From a virus: a stretch of DNA of 30,736 nucleotides. The notes beneath the pieces were generated by a model that was given only the letters and a program-made list of their open reading frames with translations, had not been told where the DNA came from and searched no databases. A program made the position numbers and the translations under genes. The stretch lies in IMG/VR virus record IMGVR_UViG_3300046830_000182, positions 1 through 30,736 of that record; one strand, 5' to 3'. Positions 1 to 4,249 of this stretch are shown one piece after another (within the stretch, counting starts at the first letter, position 1; each line of letters begins with the position of its first letter).

Positions 1-346
1 TGATGGCTGCGCTACGGGATTTGTAGCACTTTTCGGTGATCTTTCCTGTGTCCTTGTTCTTCATGCGGATGATTGAGTGATAACCCGGCAGGATTTCATG
101 AGACATGACACGCCACTCAAAGAACTCATCAAACGGCAGGTCATCAAAGAGATCCTCATCGATGTCCTTGACTGCTTGCCACTTGTTTGGGTAGTAGCTG
201 TCCTTGGTCATCTTCACAGGCTCAACATCAACAAGTGTGAAGTCTTGGCTGTTGCAAATCTCCATGCCAACCCATGCTGCTTCCTCTTCATCCTTGGCTA
301 CGACTACGATTTCGGCTTCGATACAAATAAGCTTGAAGTATTTCAT
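1..346 (-). CDS. Partial early gene, unknown function (C-terminus beyond window)
   Basis: An ATG at 346 opens a reading frame that stays open for 115 codons to the window edge with no stop, so the gene is incomplete. It begins MKYFKLICIEAE and is acidic (runs such as DEDLFDDLPFDEFFEW). The first 45 residues suggest a small beta-alpha-beta fold. I recognise no catalytic motif. It follows the integrase and its terminator on the same strand, the position of the first early genes in integrase-carrying cyanopodoviruses, so an early small protein is a reasonable inference. The codon pattern is clean and the opposite-strand frame is a weak shadow. Confidence 0.7.
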   Translation of the reverse strand, partial: MKYFKLICIEAEIVVVAKDEEEAAWVGMEICNSQDFTLVDVEPVKMTKDSYYPNKWQAVKDIDEDLFDDLPFDEFFEWRVMSHEILPGYHSIIRMKNKDTGKITEKCYKSRSAAI

Positions 347-363
347 GAATGGTTATAAACAAT

Positions 364-388
364 AAAAAACCACCCATTTCTGAGTGGT
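364..388 (-). terminator. Intrinsic terminator after integrase
   Basis: Read on the minus strand: an 8-bp stem (ACCACTCA / TGGGTGGT, one G-U pair) closed by a GAAA tetraloop and followed by five or six U residues. It lies about 40 bases past the integrase stop and just before the next gene's ATG. It therefore separates the integrase transcript from the early gene at the window edge. Confidence 0.85.
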
Positions 389-429
389 GTGGATATGGGC
401 TGTGTCCCTGGGATCAAGTCATAACGTTT

Positions 430-1719
430 TTACATAAGTAGAGACAGACACTCCTCTTTTGCTTTAAGTGTGATGTTGCCATAGGCTGATGTTTGTGTGG
501 CTCTAGTTGAACCATGGCCGTTGATTTCTTCAACGACACGAGGATCACCTTTCCAAAATGATTGAAGCACTGTATTAGATGCATCCTTGGCTTTCTTTGG
601 TGTGTACTTGTCATCTTCACCGAGAATGTTTTCCATGTTGCCTCTCATTCCAGATCCAAACTGTCGTGGGTTGTGGTTATTAGGTAGACCAAAGATTGAT
701 CCCTCTCGTTTTCTTGTGTCTCGTTTGTGTTGCATTAACAACTCACGCAATGGTTTGAGCATTGGTAACTCTCTTGCACGTACCTTAGTTTTTAACTCCC
801 TGATGCTATTTGCTTGAATCCAAATGGTATTTCTACCAAAGTCAATGTCCTCCCATTTGATACCTTCAGCTTCACTGACGTGACAACAACAATAACGCAT
901 GATCCACCATGTCACGATGTACTTGTCGAAGTAGCGATCACGGCGTCCATATTGATTGAGAGCTGTCCCATATTTGTCAGGTGAGTACCAAAGATCCACA
1001 GGCTTGATGTCGATGACTTTGTCATAACGTGCAACACCACGTGGTATGTGTTCGACACTGATGCCAAACAATAAGTCACTATTAAATGGTGATGATGTTA
1101 TCCATCTGAAGGAGATAGCATACTTAAATAGTGCTTTGAGTCGTTCGAAGTGTGATCGTAGTGTTTTGTTTTTAATGCAATGTTTCCTGAGTCCTTGAAT
1201 GTATGACTCGACAACATCATGATTAATGTTCTCAACTATTGTCTCATTTGTGATCTTGGTGAATAGGCGAATGGATGACTTCCAACCATCGACAGTGTTA
1301 ATGGCGCGGTTAGGATTACGTTCAAGAATGGCATCAATAATTTGCTCAAGTGTGTGATGATTAGTTACCTCCACGTCCCGGTGGAACTCCCGTATCTCAA
1401 TAACACGCTGATGCTCAATATCATGTATGTCCATGTTGTCTGCACTGTTGAAATATACCTCTTGGTTGTATTTACTTTCGACATACATCTGCCACTGTCT
1501 GATTGTTCGATAAGGGAATGTTCTGTCTGCTTTGTGTTCAGCAATTAATTTGTCGGTGATCCTGAGACACTCCTCTACGGCTTTCAGAGCGTCCCTGTGG
1601 TTGTCGCTGACCCTATGTGTCCAGACAGTACCTAACGTCTCTTTCAGAGCCTTAGGGACGGCTCTCTGGAAATACCAGCCCCTGTGCTTGCGTTGCTTCA
1701 GGTAGTTCGGGATGCCCAT
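430..1719 (-). CDS. int: Tyrosine recombinase / phage integrase, possibly degenerate
   Basis: 429-aa site-specific recombinase of the tyrosine family. The N-terminus (YLKQRKHRGWYFQRAVPKAL) matches the arm/DUF6538-type start common in cyanobacterial and proteobacterial integrases. A SAM-like core-binding domain follows (roughly residues 115-235), then the catalytic domain. I chose the ATG at 1719; the frame also extends to a TTG at 1800, but those 27 residues look like read-through. Catalytic features: HVSEAEGIKWEDID (about 280-293) aligns with the usual R-x-S-E box but has His where Arg I is expected; the beta-hairpin Lys is present (LKTKVRARELPM, about 309-320); the H-x-x-R box aligns with KKAKDAS (about 375-381) and seems to lack both His and Arg; NGHGS (His402) and the nucleophile candidate Tyr413 remain. 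No clear ribosome site precedes it. It is flanked by terminators on both sides, so it is probably its own transcript. Confidence 0.85.
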   Translation of the reverse strand: MGIPNYLKQRKHRGWYFQRAVPKALKETLGTVWTHRVSDNHRDALKAVEECLRITDKLIAEHKADRTFPYRTIRQWQMYVESKYNQEVYFNSADNMDIHDIEHQRVIEIREFHRDVEVTNHHTLEQIIDAILERNPNRAINTVDGWKSSIRLFTKITNETIVENINHDVVESYIQGLRKHCIKNKTLRSHFERLKALFKYAISFRWITSSPFNSDLLFGISVEHIPRGVARYDKVIDIKPVDLWYSPDKYGTALNQYGRRDRYFDKYIVTWWIMRYCCCHVSEAEGIKWEDIDFGRNTIWIQANSIRELKTKVRARELPMLKPLRELLMQHKRDTRKREGSIFGLPNNHNPRQFGSGMRGNMENILGEDDKYTPKKAKDASNTVLQSFWKGDPRVVEEINGHGSTRATQTSAYGNITLKAKEECLSLLM

Positions 1720-1828
1720 GAGTGGTGTGGCGTGTGTACTGAGTGGTGCGTGCTGAGCGCACACTGTAGGTCCATGAATAGGTCCACCACGAGCTGCCAA
1801 GACACCAGTGATGCCAGGCAGTGACTAC

Positions 1829-1871
1829 AAAAACACCGAGTTCGACTCAATATGAGGAGCCAATCTCGGTG
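1829..1871 (-). terminator. Structured intrinsic terminator before integrase
   Basis: On the minus strand CACCGAG pairs with CTCGGTG (7 bp), followed by five U residues. An inner stem GGCTC/GAGTC sits inside, separated by an ATT/GAA internal loop, giving a two-tier hairpin. It lies 20 bases after the 66-aa gene and about 110 bases before the integrase ATG. Confidence 0.75.
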
Positions 1872-1890
1872 CGTAGTGCTGCAGTGGATT

Positions 1891-2091
1891 TCAAGCGATT
1901 TTAGAGGGTGTGTCTAGGTCCTTGGATAGGTCCATAAAGACCCTGTGACCTAGCAGGATCATTAGCTCCTTGGCCTGTTCAATGGTGAGTGTGATTGGCC
2001 TACTTGAGCCATCGGTCTCAATCAGTAGAGACAGCGTGCCATCTGTTTCAGTGTGTATCTGAAAGTTAGGCGAGATTGACGTCACAGTCAT
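1891..2091 (-). CDS. Small protein, unknown (66 aa)
   Basis: ATG at 2091, 66 aa. The first half alternates like beta strands (FQIHTETDGTLSLLIETDGS) and the second is an amphipathic helix (TIEQAKELMILLGHRVFMDLS). I do not recognise the family. It lies 6 bases after the 57-aa gene and ends just before a strong terminator, so it is the last gene of a short three-gene unit. Its composition looks like a true small phage protein; function cannot be assigned. Confidence 0.65.
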   Translation of the reverse strand: MTVTSISPNFQIHTETDGTLSLLIETDGSSRPITLTIEQAKELMILLGHRVFMDLSKDLDTPSKIA

Positions 2092-2097
2092 AACGAA

Positions 2098-2271
2098 TTA
2101 AACACGACCCATCATGTGATCATCAATTAATTCACGCAGTTGATCAGTGTTGAAATAGGTAGACACCAAATTGACTAGATGCTCATGACTCATGGCACTG
2201 GCTAGCTCATGCATGTCATCCCTGATCTCCTGTGGTTGATCGCAGGTGTAAGGCTCGTTGAATGTGTACAT
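2098..2271 (-). CDS. Small protein, unknown (57 aa)
   Basis: A 57-aa frame from ATG 2271 to TAA 2098, starting MYTFNEPYTC and ending DDHMMGRV. It is acidic and mostly helical, with a segment HLVNLVSTYFNTDQLRELIDD that looks like a small helical bundle. Support comes from tight spacing: the next gene's ATG is 6 bases downstream and the secreted-peptide gene ends 64 bases upstream. Opening residues of this kind recur in small cyanophage proteins, but I cannot name a family or a job. Confidence 0.6.
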   Translation of the reverse strand: MYTFNEPYTCDQPQEIRDDMHELASAMSHEHLVNLVSTYFNTDQLRELIDDHMMGRV

Positions 2272-2335
2272 GGTGGTAGAGCGCCGCTAGGTGCGACGCG
2301 TGGTGGTGTGTGTGCGTCCCTGGGCTCGCGAGGGC

Positions 2336-2554
2336 TCAATAACAGCTCTGACTACCGTCAAGGTTGTAACGGCATGTATATCCGCCGTATTGGGTCTGGC
2401 CTGTTGTGTTGCCTTCTTCCCAGCTGTATGTCGTGGTTGAGCAGGACAAGTTGCCATTGATGTCGTTCCAGCAGCGGGTGCCAGCGTGTGCTGGGTACTG
2501 GTTACCAAGACAGCAAACAGTGAGAGCTGCGATGGCGATGAATGAACGAGTCAT
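2336..2554 (-). CDS. Secreted Cys-containing small protein (72 aa)
   Basis: The ATG at 2554 gives a textbook signal peptide: Thr-Arg, a hydrophobic core (SFIAIAALTVCCLG) and an AHA cleavage site before GTRCW. The predicted mature part is about 48 residues, rich in Asn, Gly, Ser, Thr and Tyr, with four cysteines (two around CWNDINGNLSC, two around YTCRYNLDGSQSC), suggesting two disulfides outside the cytoplasm. An in-frame GTG at 2578 is less likely. It is the first gene of the unit that also holds the 57- and 66-aa genes, just downstream of the operator-like cluster, so it is probably expressed early. No known family recognised. Confidence 0.65.
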   Translation of the reverse strand: MTRSFIAIAALTVCCLGNQYPAHAGTRCWNDINGNLSCSTTTYSWEEGNTTGQTQYGGYTCRYNLDGSQSCY

Positions 2555-2695
2555 GTGTCGTGTGTCGTGGACCAACACACAATGCAGGGCGTTAGGTCAG
2601 CAGGTCAACAGGTGATAATCAACACTTATCTATCGTGTCTCATTGATAGTCTCATCTTATCGCGCAACAGATGTGTAGAGGTTGAATCGCTGAGA

Positions 2696-2709
2696 TCCCT
2701 TGGTATGAC
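2696..2709 (-). promoter_or_regulatory. 14-bp promoter-like motif, early-side copy
   Basis: The plus-strand sequence TCCCTTGGTATGAC recurs exactly at 3697-3710. On the minus strand it reads GTCATACCAAGGGA, ending in GGGA like the start region of T7-type RNA polymerase promoters and pointing into the early genes. I found no third copy in the window. A phage-RNA-polymerase promoter near the left genome end (compare T7 phi-OL) is the leading guess; a recombinase or regulator site is the alternative. Confidence 0.4.
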
Positions 2710-2722
2710 TGGTGTCTCACTG

Positions 2723-2738
2723 AGACTCAAATGAGACT
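2723..2738. repeat. 16-bp inverted-repeat partner (with 3714-3729)
   Basis: AGACTCAAATGAGACT here is the exact reverse complement of AGTCTCATTTGAGTCT at 3714-3729. Each copy is next to a copy of the 14-bp motif, but in opposite relative orientation. It contains GAGAC/GAGTC half-sites that overlap the hexamer cluster. Confidence 0.8.
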
Positions 2739-2772
2739 GCTAGGCCCGTGATGTGTGGTGAGCATCTCCCTA

Positions 2773-2833
2773 GGACCTATTTTCCGACCCCCTATGGGGT
2801 GATTTTCGGTCCCTGTACCCTCGATATAAGGGT
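2773..2833. other. Tandem hairpins in non-coding DNA
   Basis: Two hairpins sit next to each other. The first has an outer stem GGACC (2773-2777) with GGTCC (2808-2812) and an inner stem ACCCC (2787-2791) with GGGGT (2796-2800). The second pairs ACCCT (2817-2821) with AGGGT (2829-2833). With the terminator at 2864-2895 they make three consecutive structures in 120 bases. The stretch has no convincing gene on the minus strand. A structured RNA, a replication or packaging site, or the terminal-repeat edge are possible. Confidence 0.4.
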
Positions 2834-2861
2834 TGACAAATTTTTGCCAAAATGTTAACGG
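2833..2861 (+). promoter_or_regulatory. Weak sigma70-like promoter candidate on plus strand
   Basis: A perfect -35 hexamer TTGACA (2833-2838) is followed after 17 bases by TAACGG (2856-2861), which matches the -10 consensus poorly. It points at the plus-strand gene starting at 2981, the only nearby gene it could serve. Low confidence because the -10 element is weak. Confidence 0.2.
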
Positions 2862-2863
2862 AC

Positions 2864-2895
2864 AAAAAAAGAGGACCCCCACCACAGGAGCCCTC
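2864..2895 (-). terminator. Intrinsic terminator in end-junction region
   Basis: On the minus strand GAGGGCTCC pairs with GGGGTCCTC (9 bp with two G-U pairs), a 7-base loop between, followed by seven U residues. It would stop leftward transcription coming from the genome's right end before it enters the early promoter/operator zone. Confidence 0.7.
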
Positions 2896-2980
2896 AAAGA
2901 CACACGACCGAAGTCTAGTGACTGGTTTGTTCTGACGAAACCGAAGCCAGTGTACTGTGTAGCCGACACACAGCCACCAC

Positions 2981-3223
2981 ATGACGCCACTAGCAGTCAT
3001 ATGCCTGGTGCTCAGCGTCTCCTACATCTTTTATCAAAGAGATCAGATGAAGATGATGAAGCTTGAGTACAACCGACAGCTCTCCTGGTACAAGATGACC
3101 AGCATTGACGACAAGATGGAAGAGATACGTGTATTAAGGAAAGAAGTTCAAGTTTTAGAGAAACAAAACAAGTGGTTAACCAATCATATGTTTAACAACG
3201 GGTATACAGGTGGCAACTACTAA
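2981..3223 (+). CDS. Probable membrane-anchored coiled-coil protein (80 aa), opposite strand
   Basis: The only plausible plus-strand gene. The 80-aa product has an N-terminal membrane segment (PLAVICLVLSVSYIFY, residues 3-18), a basic and Met-rich stretch, and a heptad-like helix (IDDKMEEIRVLRKEVQVLEKQNKWL, about 42-66). This is the architecture of inner-membrane spanins (Rz-like) and of small phage membrane proteins in general. Its composition is protein-like, unlike the opposite-strand frames here. No good ribosome site precedes the ATG. Its stop overlaps the stop of the minus-strand 67-aa gene by two bases, so the two are convergent. A spanin is a guess from architecture only. Confidence 0.5.
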   Translation: MTPLAVICLVLSVSYIFYQRDQMKMMKLEYNRQLSWYKMTSIDDKMEEIRVLRKEVQVLEKQNKWLTNHMFNNGYTGGNY

Positions 3224-3423
3224 AACTTTAGAGACATATGTCCAAAAACTAAAGGGTCGCCCTTTCTATCGGTACCCAATGCGATGGTTGACTTGGCATC
3301 TTTTTCTTTTGACTGGTAAGTAAGGACTAAACCAATACTTGGACACAGTAGGTCTGTCTCGAATAGAGATGGACCTATTTCTTTATGACCAGCAATAAGA
3401 CACTGGAGTACTACTTCAATCAT
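3220..3423 (-). CDS. Small protein, unknown (67 aa)
   Basis: ATG at 3423, 67 aa, beginning MIEVVLQCLIAGHKEIG. Alternating hydrophobic and polar stretches (DLLCPSIGLVLTYQS, STIALG, PLVFGHMSLKF) suggest a small beta-rich fold. No family recognised. The start overlaps the stop of the preceding 61-aa frame as ATGA, a coupling used throughout this genome, which supports both frames. It lies between the two promoter-like motifs, in what may be terminal DNA. Confidence 0.45.
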   Translation of the reverse strand: MIEVVLQCLIAGHKEIGPSLFETDLLCPSIGLVLTYQSKEKDAKSTIALGTDRKGDPLVFGHMSLKF

Positions 3424-3605
3424 GATGTATTCCTACATATAATATATTTAGTGAGATAAACACTATCCAGTCTCTTTGTTTTGAAAGTGAGCTCACCTTT
3501 AAAACAACGTTTTGCCAAGGTGGAGAGGGATTTGGTCTCACTCCAAATAGGCTCCACTTTCAGCTCGTCACGAATCAGCCACTTCGTGTCTTCTTCGACT
3601 CGCAA
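3420..3605 (-). CDS. Possible small protein (61 aa), TTG start
   Basis: A 61-aa basic frame (MRVEEDTKWLIRDELKVEP at the start) joined to the next frame by an ATGA overlap. The only upstream start is a TTG at 3605, inside a 6-bp hairpin (3595-3610), with an in-frame stop three codons earlier. That hairpin could modulate initiation or could mean the frame is not translated. No family recognised. Confidence 0.3.
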   Translation of the reverse strand: MRVEEDTKWLIRDELKVEPIWSETKSLSTLAKRCFKGELTFKTKRLDSVYLTKYIICRNTS

Positions 3606-3610
3606 GTCGA
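3595..3610. repeat. Perfect 6-bp inverted repeat
   Basis: TCGACT (3595-3600) pairs with AGTCGA (3605-3610) around a 4-base loop. It covers the putative TTG start of the 61-aa frame. No U tract follows on either strand, so it is not an intrinsic terminator. It may be a protein-binding palindrome. Confidence 0.5.
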
Positions 3611-3696
3611 GTCAATCTTGTCTTTTCTTGTCTTACTGAGGTACAGGAGGTCGAGTCCACCCTCTCTCCCCCCTGTAAAATCAGCCCTTTGAAATT

Positions 3697-3710
3697 TCCC
3701 TTGGTATGAC
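3697..3710 (-). promoter_or_regulatory. 14-bp promoter-like motif, late-side copy
   Basis: Exact second copy of TCCCTTGGTATGAC (see 2696-2709), 28 bases past the late-region terminator on the minus strand. Its GGGA end points left. Its place, after the last late terminator and near the presumed genome end, recalls T7 phi-OR. Transcription from here would run through the 61- and 67-aa frames to the terminator at 2864-2895. Confidence 0.4.
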
Positions 3711-3713
3711 ATG

Positions 3714-3729
3714 AGTCTCATTTGAGTCT
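3714..3729. repeat. 16-bp inverted-repeat partner (with 2723-2738)
   Basis: AGTCTCATTTGAGTCT, exact reverse complement of 2723-2738. On the minus strand it lies immediately upstream of the 14-bp motif (3 bases between), whereas the other copy is 13 bases away and reversed. It contains one exact GTCTCA and two GAGTC half-sites. Confidence 0.8.
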
Positions 3730-3737
3730 TAGATACT

Positions 3738-3764
3738 AAAAAAGGGACCGATTTGGTCCCCTTT
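3738..3764 (-). terminator. Late-region intrinsic terminator
   Basis: On the minus strand GGGACC pairs with GGTCCC (6 perfect bp, 5-base loop), flanked by an A run upstream and six U residues downstream. It follows the RHH gene by about 120 bases and marks the end of the late operon. Between them (3765-3882) I see only a hairpin without U tract (3866-3880), a 10-bp palindrome AGACATGTCT (3786-3795) and no gene. Confidence 0.85.
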
Positions 3765-3882
3765 AAAGCCCCTTGATCTGTTTACAGACATGTCTTCCTT
3801 AGAACCACCGACCACAGGTGGCAACCGTTCCTACAGGCTTAACAGTAAGTATTTAACGTCTGAAGGAGGAGGGTCTCCTCTC

Positions 3883-4161
3883 TCAGGTATTTAAACCTTC
3901 GATTGCAGCCAGTATAGCGGCTAGTTTGTCTTGACTGAGACCTGTGCCCTCAAGACTACTTAGTACTGTGTCTCGTACCGCGTTTAGCTTGGCTCTAGAG
4001 GCTGCTAGACGGGCCTGGTAGTCGTCGCTAGGTCTATATGCCTCAACGATGGACCCGATAACTCTTGAGAGGGATACACCTTCTGATTTCGAGATCGACT
4101 CAACCTCTTCTGCCAGATCAGTTGGCAAGAGGACTTGAATCCGAACACCAGAGCGTGCCAT
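3883..4161 (-). CDS. Ribbon-helix-helix DNA-binding protein (92 aa)
   Basis: The N-terminal 43 residues fit the ribbon-helix-helix (Arc/CopG/MetJ-like) fold: beta strand VRIQVLLP (6-13), helix A LAEEVESISKSEGV, helix B SLSRVIGSIVEAYR. The remainder is an Ala/Leu-rich helical tail that may oligomerise. RHH proteins dimerise and bind short repeated half-sites as repressors or antitoxins. I chose ATG 4161; a TTG at 4170 and a stop five codons further up bound the alternatives. An 8-bp palindrome GTTCGAAC (4173-4180) lies just upstream and a TATAAA box is at 4222-4227 on the same strand, so it may be separately expressed and self-regulated. It is the last gene before the late terminator, with no toxin gene beside it, so a regulator is favoured. 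Confidence 0.75.
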   Translation of the reverse strand: MARSGVRIQVLLPTDLAEEVESISKSEGVSLSRVIGSIVEAYRPSDDYQARLAASRAKLNAVRDTVLSSLEGTGLSQDKLAAILAAIEGLNT

Positions 4162-4249
4162 GAGGAACAACGGTTCGAACGGCTACACATTACACCGACT
4201 TTTAGGTTTTCTTTGAGTCCATTTATACTCATTTGTCATTAAGGAATTA

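Larger units (their letters stand above)
2637..2738. promoter_or_regulatory. Cluster of GTCTCA/TGAGAC hexamers (candidate operator)
   Basis: Five exact copies of the hexamer lie within 102 bases: GTCTCA at 2637-2642, 2649-2654 and 2714-2719, and its complement TGAGAC at 2721-2726 and 2732-2737. The first two are direct repeats 12 bases apart; the third and fourth form a palindrome around one base. A random hexamer would appear about once per 2 kb on two strands. The block lies upstream of the small early genes and brackets a copy of the promoter-like motif. Repeated short half-sites are typical of ribbon-helix-helix repressors or integrase arm sites; which applies is inference. Confidence 0.5.

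Noticed and set aside
77-358. Plus-strand frame of 93 aa at the left edge
   Set aside because: It is the shadow of the minus-strand partial gene, which has better composition and starts with an ATG in the right operon direction.
1720-1800. 27-residue N-terminal extension of the integrase from a TTG
   Set aside because: Composition is not protein-like (His/Pro/Thr/Ala run) and the family start fits MGIPNYL at 1719.
2209-2615. Plus-strand frames opposite the secreted-peptide gene
   Set aside because: Low-quality composition and on the wrong strand; the minus-strand frame has a clear signal peptide.
2761-2785. AGGTCCTAGGGAGA on the minus strand, reminiscent of a T7 promoter end
   Set aside because: Only the GGGAGA part matches; the upstream recognition bases do not, and it lies inside the nested hairpin.
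2727-3066. Overlapping frames on both strands around 2.7-3.07 kb (76-87 aa)
   Set aside because: Rich in Trp, Cys and Arg, cross the terminator and hairpins, and have no start signal; they look like chance frames.
3866-3880. GAGGAG/CTCCTC hairpin right after the RHH stop
   Set aside because: No U tract, so not called an intrinsic terminator; the real one is at 3738-3764.
4005-4232. 75-aa minus-strand frame overlapping the RHH gene
   Set aside because: After a few plausible residues it becomes Ser/Arg/Trp-rich and is the out-of-frame shadow of the RHH gene.
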